The notes under the pieces are model-generated. The model searched no databases, was not told where the DNA came from, and saw nothing but the letters and a program-made list of their open reading frames with translations. Both the position numbers and the translations under genes were made by a program. Source: JAZQNC01 sp045536155 (lineage in GTDB: Bacteria; Bacillota; Clostridia; Oscillospirales; CAG-272). Taken from it: DNA of 22,652 bases. Each line of letters opens with the position of its first letter. The stretch's first letter is position 1. The stretch covers positions 1-22,652 of the forward strand of contig JAZSMZ010000005.1 in assembly GCA_045536155.1 (NCBI GenBank), written 5' to 3'. Positions 7,311 through 13,944 of the stretch are shown in pieces.

Positions 7311-8726
7311 TCAAATATTCGCCTTTTGCGATGCACTCATCCATTCGGCCGTGCTTTTTGGAAGTCCTTTTTTGATAAGCTTTCTTTCGGAGTGCTCCTT
7401 TATCAGCGTATGGAGAACCGCAAAAACGGGCACGCCCAAAAGCAGACCGACAATTCCGAAAAGTCCGCCCATGACAATAACCGATATAATGATCCAGACG
7501 GCGGGAAGCGAGGTGCGGCCATGCAGAACGTAGGGCTCAATGACCCAGCTGTCAAGCTGCTGAATACCGACGATGAGCAAAATGAACCATATCACCATCG
7601 ACGGGTCGGACACGAATATGATAAACGCGCCGGGAATCGCGCCGAGGAAGGGACCAACATAGGGAATAACGTTGGTAACGCCGACAAGCACGCTGATAAG
7701 AGGTGCGTAGGGCATCTTGAATATGCTCATCAGAATGAAGCACAAAAGACCGATTATCACAGCATCAATGAGCTTGCCGTTGATAAACTGAATGAATTTC
7801 TCGTTTATCAGTGCCGACAGGCGCAAAATGCGGTCATTTGTCTTTGCGGGAAGGAATATCGACATAAGATTGCGCAGTTTTTCGGCAATGCTCTTTCTGG
7901 CGATAAGGTAGTAGATGGATATCATCAGTCCGACAACGATATTCTTCGCCTCGGTGATGACCGATGCCACAGACGACACGACGGTGGGAGCAAAGCCCAT
8001 CAGCATCTCATACGAATCGACGAGGATATCCTTGAGCGTGTCGGCAAGGTCGAAGCTTCTCGAATAAGGCAGAATGTTGTCGTGCAGGTATCGGTAAAAC
8101 ATATTCGTTTTACCTTCCTCAACGAATCTTACGATCGGGTCGGGCAGCGAGCCGTCATCATTGCGGAAAATTATAGGCTCGGCGGTATTCATAACGGGAT
8201 TGCGGAAAAATATATCGATAACGGGGATCTCTTCGGTGGCTTTATCGATAAATCCCTGCGCGGTATCGATGTATCCCGGAATCTTATCGATAAGATCGTT
8301 ATAGCTCTGTCCGACCTGAGGTATGATTGTCGCCATACACACGACTATCACCGCAAAAACGACGAGATAGGTACAGACAAGCGAAAGAACAGCGCACCAA
8401 TTTATCTTTTTCTTTTTCTTTACACAAACCGTTTCGCCGAAAAATCTCTTCAGAAATTTCGGGACCTTTATCGGCTTTTTCTCCCTTGGCTTTCTCTTTG
8501 TCAAAAAGGCGAAAACCCGTTTTTCAAACAGAACAAGAAGCGGATAAAAGGCAAATGCCATGATAAAGCCGTAGATAAGAGGCTTTAATATGCCTATAAG
8601 CGACATTATCGCATTCCAGATGGCACCGAGGTTGAAGAGCAGCGTGACGATTATGCCCGAGCTTATGATCACAATAAGGGCATAGGCCGCGATGGTGTTA
8701 TACTTGTCGTTTCTTTCAAACTTCAT
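7311..8726 (-). CDS. AI-2E family transporter (second of a tandem pair)
   Basis: The 471-residue integral membrane protein has the family's layout. An N-terminal pair of helices is followed by a basic cytoplasmic stretch and more helices. There is then a large extracytoplasmic segment (about 150-240), and the conserved C-terminal block has GVTNVIPYVGPFLGAIPG, QQLDSWVIEPYVL and GGLFGIVGLLLGVP. Members (PF01594) have been reported as exporters of the AI-2 signal or as sodium/proton antiporters; the substrate cannot be told. The ATG overlaps the end of the upstream paralogue by 11 bases and has its own strong GGAGGA site, which indicates translational coupling. It is larger than its neighbour because of a longer loop and a Lys-rich cytoplasmic insert. 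Confidence 0.88.
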   Translation of the reverse strand: MKFERNDKYNTIAAYALIVIISSGIIVTLLFNLGAIWNAIMSLIGILKPLIYGFIMAFAFYPLLVLFEKRVFAFLTKRKPREKKPIKVPKFLKRFFGETVCVKKKKKINWCAVLSLVCTYLVVFAVIVVCMATIIPQVGQSYNDLIDKIPGYIDTAQGFIDKATEEIPVIDIFFRNPVMNTAEPIIFRNDDGSLPDPIVRFVEEGKTNMFYRYLHDNILPYSRSFDLADTLKDILVDSYEMLMGFAPTVVSSVASVITEAKNIVVGLMISIYYLIARKSIAEKLRNLMSIFLPAKTNDRILRLSALINEKFIQFINGKLIDAVIIGLLCFILMSIFKMPYAPLISVLVGVTNVIPYVGPFLGAIPGAFIIFVSDPSMVIWFILLIVGIQQLDSWVIEPYVLHGRTSLPAVWIIISVIVMGGLFGIVGLLLGVPVFAVLHTLIKEHSERKLIKKGLPKSTAEWMSASQKANI

Positions 8727-9888
8727 CGCTGTCCTCCATTACCTTACCACTGTCGCCTTGCATCTTTTTATCGGCCATTCGCTTGACAAAGCGCTTGGCC
8801 ATAACGTAGATGAGCGCAAAGAGGGGGACGCCTATAAACATACCGACCACGCCGAAAAGTCCGCTCATTACCGTGATGGCAACGATTACGCCGAGAGAAG
8901 AAAGTCCGACCGTTTCTCCAAGGATCTTGGGACCGATGACGTTGCCGTCGATCTGCTGGATTATGAGAATGATGACAAGGAACCAAAGCGCCTTTATCGG
9001 GTCGGCAATGAGAATGATGAACGCGCTGGGGATAGCTCCGATGAAGGGTCCGAAGAAGGGGATCACGTTGGTAACGCCCACGATGATCGCAACGAGCGAG
9101 TAGTAGGGGATATTAAATATCGCAAGGACCACGAAGGTGATGATGCATATGATAAGCGAATCGAGCAGCTTGCCGATTATAAATCCGCCGAAGGTTCCGT
9201 CGGTGAAGCGAAGGAACTCCATAAAAGAATCGCTCTTTTTCTCGGGAAATACTGCATAGACGAGCTTTTTGCCCTGAGCGATCAGCTTTTCCTTCGAATA
9301 GAGGAAATAGATCGACAGGATTATACCCAAAAAGGCATTTTTAACGTATTCGGCAAAGGAGGTGACAAAAGCGGTCAGATGAGGTGTGACCGTCTGCACA
9401 ATCTTATATGAATCGGCGAAGAATTCCTCGATATACTGTGCCGTTCTGTCGGCATCGAGGAAGGGCAGATATTTCGTGAGCATATCGGCAGTCGAATCGA
9501 CCGTCGAAAGCGCGTCGCTGAGCATATTGATAAGATCATTGCAGCTTACGAGCAGCTGAGGAATGAGCAGTGCGAATATCAGCACGATAAAGGTGATGTA
9601 TACGAGATAGCTGAGGACAATGGAGAGCACCCGTTTAAGAGCGGGACGCTTTTTGCCCTTATCGCAAAATGCGAATACCCTGTTTTCAAACACCTTCATC
9701 ATCGGGTTGACAAGATATGCAATAATAAATCCGATAATAAGCGGATTTATTATCGACACGAATTTCGAAAGGCCCTGACCGATCGTGCCAAGATTCAAAA
9801 GCACGACCAACGCGAGCGTTGCAATGGCAACAACGCCCAGAGCATATATTGCAATAGTAGTATATTTTTTGTTCCAATTAATCTTCAT
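8716..9888 (-). CDS. AI-2E family transporter (first of a tandem pair)
   Basis: The 390-residue integral membrane protein has the AI-2E family hallmarks GVTNVIPFFGPFIGAIPS, QQIDGNVIGPKILG and SGLFGVVGMFIGVPLFAL. The frame is open from a GTG at 9900, but the ATG at 9888 is preferred. The resulting start MKINWNKKYTTIAIYAL lines up with MKFERNDKYNTIAAYAL of the downstream paralogue, and the GTG has no ribosome site. The two genes are clearly a duplication. A promoter at 9937-9965 drives the pair. The C-terminus is a charged cytoplasmic tail (KKMQGDSGKVMEDSDEV). It could act as a hetero-oligomer with its neighbour, but that is only inferred from the gene overlap. Confidence 0.88.
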   Translation of the reverse strand: MKINWNKKYTTIAIYALGVVAIATLALVVLLNLGTIGQGLSKFVSIINPLIIGFIIAYLVNPMMKVFENRVFAFCDKGKKRPALKRVLSIVLSYLVYITFIVLIFALLIPQLLVSCNDLINMLSDALSTVDSTADMLTKYLPFLDADRTAQYIEEFFADSYKIVQTVTPHLTAFVTSFAEYVKNAFLGIILSIYFLYSKEKLIAQGKKLVYAVFPEKKSDSFMEFLRFTDGTFGGFIIGKLLDSLIICIITFVVLAIFNIPYYSLVAIIVGVTNVIPFFGPFIGAIPSAFIILIADPIKALWFLVIILIIQQIDGNVIGPKILGETVGLSSLGVIVAITVMSGLFGVVGMFIGVPLFALIYVMAKRFVKRMADKKMQGDSGKVMEDSDEV

Positions 9889-9936
9889 TTTAACGCTCAC
9901 AAAATGTTTTTGTTAAAAAAGGATACTAATAAATAG

Positions 9937-9965
9937 ATTATATCACAAAATTATGCCTTTTACAA
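9937..9965 (-). promoter_or_regulatory. Sigma-A promoter for the AI-2E pair
   Basis: TTGTAA (9960-9965) and TATAAT (9937-9942) on the minus strand are 17 bases apart, with a TGn extension before the -10 box. The leader is about 40 bases. Confidence 0.7.
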
Positions 9966-9982
9966 TGGATAAAAAATTAATA

Positions 9983-10011
9983 TTGCCAAAATAAAATTCT
10001 TATGTTATAAT
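9983..10011 (+). promoter_or_regulatory. Sigma-A promoter for the DUF362/ferredoxin gene
   Basis: TTGCCA (9983-9988) and TATAAT (10006-10011) are 17 bases apart with a TGn extended -10. The -35 boxes of this and the divergent AI-2E promoter are only 17 bases apart, so one bound regulator could affect both. Confidence 0.7.
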
Positions 10012-10061
10012 ATAAAAGTACATTTTTTATTGATTTTAAACAAATCGTATAGGTTATCTCT

Positions 10062-11228
10062 ATGAATAATGATTTGAGAGTCTGTCTTAACGGCTGTGCC
10101 GATTATGACGAAGAAAAAATATATTCTATCCTGTCAAGCCATTTTGACACCCTCGGCGCCGACAAAAGCTTTTTTGAGGGCAAGAAGGTAGTTATAAAGC
10201 CCAACCTCGTTGAGGCAACGTCTCCCGATCATGCCATTACCACCCATCCGTCCGTTACATACTGTGCGGCAAAGATAATAGCCGAGCGCGGTGGCAGTGT
10301 TATGATCGCCGAGAGTCCCGGCGGACTTTACACCGAGGCTGTTTTGAAAAATCTCTACCGTGTCACCGGTACTGCCGAGGCTGCCGATAGGGCGGGGGCT
10401 TCGCTCAATTACGACCTCTCCTACCGCTCCTTTGAGGCGCCCAAGGGCGAGGCGTCGAGATATTTTGAGATCATCACTCCCATTCTTGACTGCGACATCA
10501 TCGTAGACATCTGCAAGCTTAAAACACACACGTTGACTCAGCTTTCGGCCAACGCCAAAAACCTTTTCGGCTGTGTTCCGGGAGTGTTCAAGGCCGAGCA
10601 GCATGCGCGCTTCCCCGATCAGACCGAGTTTATGCGTGCGCTGGTCGATCTTACGCAGGCAATATGCGACTCAAAGCCCGTTTTGTGCATAACCGATGCC
10701 GTTTTCGGCATGGAGGGCAACGGTCCGACAGGCGGAAGACCCCGTCATATGGGCTGTATTCTCACTTCCTTCAATCCATTCGCCGCCGACCTTGTGGCCA
10801 CGCGCATCATCGCACTCTGCGAGGGTGACGAGATCGAGTGCGTCAAGATGCTCGACTTTGCTTCATCGCGCGGGCTCTGCCCGAAATCGAGCGGTGACGT
10901 CGAAGTCATCGGTGAAAGAGCGGACAATTTCAGAGTAAAGGATCTCTTAATGCCCGACACCAACCTTAAAAAGTGGTTCAACTACATTCCCTCCTTTCTC
11001 GCTCCCCGTCCGAAGGTCGATTTTGAAAAATGTGTCGGATGCGGACGCTGTGCCGAGGTCTGTCCGCCCAAGGCGATCGAGATGAAGGAGATGAAGATAG
11101 GCGGCAAAATGAAAAAGCGCCCCAAGATCAACCGATCGGTGTGCATACGCTGCTTCTGCTGTCAGGAGCTCTGTCCCATTCACGCCATCAACGTCAAAAA
11201 GAACTTTATATTCAAGCTGATAAAATAA
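10062..11228 (+). CDS. DUF362 domain protein with C-terminal 2x[4Fe-4S] ferredoxin
   Basis: The 388-residue product has a DUF362 domain over about residues 5-300, with VVIKPNLVE (43-51), ESPGG (84-88) and KLKTHTLTQLSANAKNLFG (152-170). A bacterial ferredoxin domain follows with two complete clusters. The first has C324, C327, C330 and C334; the second has C361, C364, C367 and C371. Members are common in anaerobes and are presumed to be iron-sulfur redox or maturation proteins; the exact reaction is not established. There is no signal peptide, so it is cytoplasmic. The ribosome site is weak (AGGTTA), but the ATG start fits the family and the promoter at 9983-10011. It is monocistronic, ended by the terminator at 11229. 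Confidence 0.88.
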   Translation: MNNDLRVCLNGCADYDEEKIYSILSSHFDTLGADKSFFEGKKVVIKPNLVEATSPDHAITTHPSVTYCAAKIIAERGGSVMIAESPGGLYTEAVLKNLYRVTGTAEAADRAGASLNYDLSYRSFEAPKGEASRYFEIITPILDCDIIVDICKLKTHTLTQLSANAKNLFGCVPGVFKAEQHARFPDQTEFMRALVDLTQAICDSKPVLCITDAVFGMEGNGPTGGRPRHMGCILTSFNPFAADLVATRIIALCEGDEIECVKMLDFASSRGLCPKSSGDVEVIGERADNFRVKDLLMPDTNLKKWFNYIPSFLAPRPKVDFEKCVGCGRCAEVCPPKAIEMKEMKIGGKMKKRPKINRSVCIRCFCCQELCPIHAINVKKNFIFKLIK

Positions 11229-11256
11229 AAAAGAGGCCGTAGGGCCTCTTTTGATT
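11229..11256. terminator. Bidirectional convergent terminator
   Basis: A 10-bp perfect stem (AAAAGAGGCC at 11229-11238, GGCCTCTTTT at 11243-11252) with a GTAG loop is flanked by A residues on the left and T residues on the right, so it works in both directions between the DUF362 gene and the methylglyoxal-synthase-like gene. Confidence 0.88.
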
Positions 11257-11261
11257 TTTGC

Positions 11262-11717
11262 TTACTGAAGTCTGCTCTTTTTGCGGCGGTTGTATTCGGA
11301 AACGGGATTGACGATCTCTCTCCAGTCGAGATCACCATGATCGAGCGCGCGAACGAGGACCTCAGCCGTTGCAATATTGGTGGCAACGGGTACGTTGTGA
11401 ATGTCGCAAAGGCGCAAAAGATTGCTCTCCACCTCGCGGTTGTCGGCATTGGGAGAGGTATCGCGGAAGAAGAGCAAAAGGTCGATCTCGTCGTACGAAA
11501 CGCGGGATGCTATCTGCTGCGCGCCGCCGTACTCGCCGAGGAGGAATCGCTCGATCTTAAGTCCGGTAGCATCGGATATGTATTTGCCCGTGCTGCTTGT
11601 AGCACAAAGGGTGTGGCGGCTGAGCGTACCGCAATAGGCGATGCAGAACTGCGCCATCAATTCTTTTTTCTTATCGTCAGCAATAATAGCTATTTCCATT
11701 TTTATACTCTTGCTCAT
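11262..11717 (-). CDS. Methylglyoxal synthase-like protein lacking the catalytic aspartate
   Basis: The roughly 150-residue product follows methylglyoxal synthase over its whole length: IAIIADDKKKE, ATSSTGKYI, the phosphate loop LLGEYGGAQQI, IDLLLFFRD, LLRLCDIHNVPVATNIATAE. Active enzymes convert dihydroxyacetone phosphate to methylglyoxal and use an aspartate in GGDQQ (Asp71 in E. coli). Here the codon is GCG, giving GGAQQ. The HDPD stretch with His98 and Asp101 is also altered to DNRE. Catalysis is therefore doubtful; a phosphate-ligand sensor or regulator is possible. The start is uncertain: TTG 11720, ATG 11717 or ATG 11699, none with an ideal ribosome site. The gene lies 62 bases behind the MinD-like gene on the same strand, probably in one transcript. 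A link of mgsA to min/rodA genes is known in Clostridia. Confidence 0.82.
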   Translation of the reverse strand: MSKSIKMEIAIIADDKKKELMAQFCIAYCGTLSRHTLCATSSTGKYISDATGLKIERFLLGEYGGAQQIASRVSYDEIDLLLFFRDTSPNADNREVESNLLRLCDIHNVPVATNIATAEVLVRALDHGDLDWREIVNPVSEYNRRKKSRLQ

Positions 11718-11779
11718 CAAGGCTCGCGCCTCGGAGCAATCTCCTTTCCCTTCTGAGTCGGGGTTCTCAAATATGTCGA

Positions 11780-12565
11780 TTATTTAAGTTTTACTGAGTT
11801 ATAGCGTCCGCCGAAATTTTCAAAGAGAGGCACGCTCTGACCTTCAAGCCTCTTTGCCATATTGTCGAATGCGGCCTTGACGTCGCTGTTCGGTATGGTG
11901 TCGACGAGCGATCCGCTCTCCTGAAGCTCGGCAAGCTCGTTTGATGCGGGAATTACGCCGATAAGCTGGACGTAGGTGCGGTCGATTATATCGATAATGC
12001 CCGGGCGGACCTTTCGGCGCACTGCAGCTGCATCGAAATTATTGATTATCAGACGGCGGTCAGCGATTCCCTTGTCGCTTAAAATGCTGCTCGTCTTCTC
12101 GGCGGCACGTATCGACGTGGGCTGATGTGTTGCCACAATCAGCGCTTTATCGCTGGCATCGGCAACGCTGTCGAGTATCGGGCTCATATCGCCGGGCGTG
12201 TCGATAAGAATATAGTCAAGCTGATATTCCTCTGCCGCCTGCTCGAGCACCTCGCGAAGTCGGGGTGCGCTCACCATCTCGCCGTTGGCATATGGTGCGG
12301 GACAGAAGAAGAAATTTTCCGATCGCGGGTCGGTTATTACCGCCTTTGAAAAGGGGACGGATCCGCGGCAGACGTCGCAAATATCGTATATAATGTGGCT
12401 TTCAAGGCCCAAAATCAGGTCAAGACACCGCATGTTGAAATCGCAGTCGAGTGCAAGCACCCGCTTGCCGCGCTTGGCCAGAGTCATACCAAGATTTGCG
12501 GTTATCGTCGACTTTCCGACACCGCCTTTAAACGAGGTTACCATAACATCGACACAGTAATTCAA
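11780..12565 (-). CDS. MinD-like ParA-family ATPase
   Basis: The 261-residue product has the deviant Walker A motif SFKGGVGKST (11-20), the MinD-type stretch ALDCDFNMRCLDLILGLE (38-55) with YDICDVCRGS after it, and IDTPGDMSP (121-129) as switch II. These place it with MinD rather than plasmid ParA or nitrogenase-type proteins. MinD positions the division septum by ATP-driven cycling on the membrane. The C-terminus (PLFENFGGRYNSVKLK) does not look like the usual amphipathic membrane-targeting helix, and neither MinC nor MinE is present next to it. It starts with TTG at 12563-12565: GAGGG lies 7 bases upstream, and the next in-frame ATG would remove the first beta strand. A strong promoter lies about 50 bases upstream. 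Confidence 0.83.
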   Translation of the reverse strand: MNYCVDVMVTSFKGGVGKSTITANLGMTLAKRGKRVLALDCDFNMRCLDLILGLESHIIYDICDVCRGSVPFSKAVITDPRSENFFFCPAPYANGEMVSAPRLREVLEQAAEEYQLDYILIDTPGDMSPILDSVADASDKALIVATHQPTSIRAAEKTSSILSDKGIADRRLIINNFDAAAVRRKVRPGIIDIIDRTYVQLIGVIPASNELAELQESGSLVDTIPNSDVKAAFDNMAKRLEGQSVPLFENFGGRYNSVKLK

Positions 12566-12615
12566 TATCCATCCCTCGCTTTCTTTACATAAAATATCGG
12601 CAACTTGGTAGGATT

Positions 12616-12645
12616 AGTATACCATATTTTGTTGTATCTTGTCAA
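12616..12645 (-). promoter_or_regulatory. Sigma-A promoter for the MinD-like/MgsA-like unit
   Basis: TTGACA (12640-12645, minus strand) and TATACT (12616-12621) are 18 bases apart, and the -10 box is preceded by TGG (extended -10). Confidence 0.75.
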
Positions 12646-12805
12646 CATAATTTGCCGTATTATTTATAATATTTTTTACCAATATGTATTTTTTTCTAAC
12701 TCAAGTAAAGTAAAAAAGCGTACAAATTCACACTTTTCACCAATCTTATGTTAATTTGATTTCAATATATCATCTAATTGAAAAAAATGCTTTTTGAGCC
12801 TTTGC
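12646..12805. other. AT-rich intergenic stretch with two small inverted repeats
   Basis: No reading frame of note is present. TTTCAAT (12760-12766) and ATTGAAA (12777-12783) form a 7-bp inverted repeat. AATGCTTTT (12786-12794) and AAAAGCATT (12811-12819) form a 9-bp perfect inverted repeat whose right arm begins at the last base of the -35 box of the promoter at 12806. They may be operator sites. Confidence 0.4.
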
Positions 12806-12834
12806 TTGACAAAAGCATTGTCCGACCGTATAAT
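12806..12834 (+). promoter_or_regulatory. Perfect consensus sigma-A promoter with no gene behind it
   Basis: TTGACA (12806-12811) and TATAAT (12829-12834) with a 17-base spacer match the consensus in every position. The predicted start (about 12841) lies inside the stem of the next terminator, so the only expected product is a hairpin RNA of about 30-35 bases. The -35 box overlaps one arm of a 9-bp inverted repeat. Confidence 0.7.
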
Positions 12835-12835
12835 A

Positions 12836-12874
12836 AAAACAGCGATGCGCTGTCGCATCGCTGTTTTGCTTTTT
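12836..12874. terminator. Strong bidirectional terminator
   Basis: A 14-bp perfect stem (12836-12849 with 12854-12867) has a CTGT loop. The plus side ends GCTTTTTT; on the minus side the stem runs into TTTTTATTATA, so it ends the small surface protein gene. The minus-side U-tract is the complement of the -10 box of the orphan promoter. Confidence 0.85.
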
Positions 12875-12883
12875 TAAATGCTA

Positions 12884-13249
12884 TTATTTCTTCTTGGGAG
12901 CGTTCTTCTTGGGAACGAGAACGATGATAACGACGATAGCCGCGATGGGAAGAACGATTGCAACAACGATACCGATAATGTTGGATACATCGGATACAAC
13001 GATCTTGTTCTCGGTTGTGGTCTCTTCTTCGTGATCGTGACCTTCATGCTCGTCAGCGGTCTCTTCAACAGTTTCCTGCTCTTCGTCGGCAGCCGCGGTA
13101 TCGTCTACTGCTTCGCCGGTAGCCATGATAACTAAAGCGTCGGTCTCTTCGCCTTCAACTGCAGTCTCGGATGCGAATACTGCGGTGGAAAGAGCGAACA
13201 TCATAATAACTGCGATGATAATAGATATAAACTTCTTGGAATTGAACAT
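12884..13249 (-). CDS. Small surface protein: signal peptide, acidic His-rich linker, C-terminal membrane anchor
   Basis: The frame is open to a GTG at 13288, but the ATG at 13249 has AGAAAGG upstream and begins MFNSKKFISIIIAVIMMF, a standard signal peptide with probable cleavage at AFA/SET. The 121-residue product continues with an acidic linker rich in Glu, Thr and Ala (about residues 25-80). That linker contains DEHEGHDHEEET, a possible metal-binding patch. A single membrane helix (about 90-113) and a Lys-rich tail (VPKKNAPKKK) follow. The layout is that of a secreted, membrane-anchored stalk without an obvious enzymatic domain. I do not recognise a family. It is monocistronic and ends in the terminator at 12836-12874. 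Confidence 0.75.
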   Translation of the reverse strand: MFNSKKFISIIIAVIMMFALSTAVFASETAVEGEETDALVIMATGEAVDDTAAADEEQETVEETADEHEGHDHEEETTTENKIVVSDVSNIIGIVVAIVLPIAAIVVIIVLVPKKNAPKKK

Positions 13250-13429
13250 CTTTGTTTTTACCTTTCTGATATCTTTTGTTGTCGGCACAAAAACCGACTC
13301 TATTTCACGATAGAAGATATGATACCAAATAAATATGTATAAATTATTACATATTGTTCAACCATTGGTAAAATAATTGAAATATCATATTAATTAATGA
13401 CCCGATTTGACCGAAAGGATTGATATACA

Positions 13430-13741
13430 ATGGAAAACAAACGCTTTACCAAAAATGACAGCGGATTTATCTGCGCCGCCTGCGGCAAGGAGGTGTCCCC
13501 TCTCGGATACACCTCGCGCAATCACTGCCCATACTGCCTTTGCTCGCTGCATCTCGATATCAATCCGGGCGACCGCGCATCCGACTGCGGCGGAATTTTA
13601 CGCCCGATAGGTGCCGTCACCGACCCGAAAAAGGGATATATAATCATTCACAAGTGCGAAAAGTGCTCGGCGATACGCCGCAACAAAGCCGCCAAAGATG
13701 ATGACGTAAGACTTATTATCAAGCTGACAGCGATACATTAA
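13430..13741 (+). CDS. RNHCP domain protein
   Basis: The 103-residue product matches the RNHCP family, named for the motif seen here as SRNHCPYCLCS (29-39). Cysteines at 15, 18, 33, 36, 76 and 79 can form zinc sites: FICAACG near the start, RNHCPYC in the middle and KCEKCSAIRRNK near the end. The family is small and cytoplasmic and its role is unknown; zinc or nucleic-acid binding is inferred from the cysteine pairs. AAAGGA precedes the ATG. The gene has its own terminator at 13776. Confidence 0.88.
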   Translation: MENKRFTKNDSGFICAACGKEVSPLGYTSRNHCPYCLCSLHLDINPGDRASDCGGILRPIGAVTDPKKGYIIIHKCEKCSAIRRNKAAKDDDVRLIIKLTAIH

Positions 13742-13775
13742 CATCATTAATATAAAGAATATAAAGCAAATAGTT

Positions 13776-13806
13776 AAAAAAGCGGGATCAGATCCCGCTT
13801 TTTTGT
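13776..13806 (+). terminator. Intrinsic terminator after the RNHCP gene
   Basis: A stem of AAAAAAGCGGG (13776-13786) and CCCGCTTTTTT (13794-13804) around the loop ATCAGAT ends in a T-run. The A/T symmetry makes it usable in both directions. Confidence 0.88.
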
Positions 13807-13944
13807 ATTTTAGGCATTTACCTTGTTAAATCATTTTATGTAATACGTTCAAAAAAATTCACATAAATGGAACATTTTTATGTTCTATCCGTCATACACA
13901 CCGTAAGAAAGACCATACCCTTTGTTCGATTACGAGGTAACATT

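Noticed and set aside
7272..8588. Long plus-strand open frame (438 codons) opposite an AI-2E transporter
   Set aside because: The translation is rich in His, Asn, Asp and Arg, typical of the complement of a hydrophobic membrane protein gene, and the minus-strand gene has strong family motifs and a ribosome site.
13870..13885. LexA/DinR box
   Set aside because: The half sites GAAC and GTTC are separated by 8 bases rather than the 4 expected in Gram-positive boxes, and the gene is not SOS-related.
13867..13944. N-terminal extension of the A2M-like protein
   Set aside because: The extension has no ribosome site, covers the palindromic leader, and would bury the lipoprotein signal that begins at the ATG at 13945.
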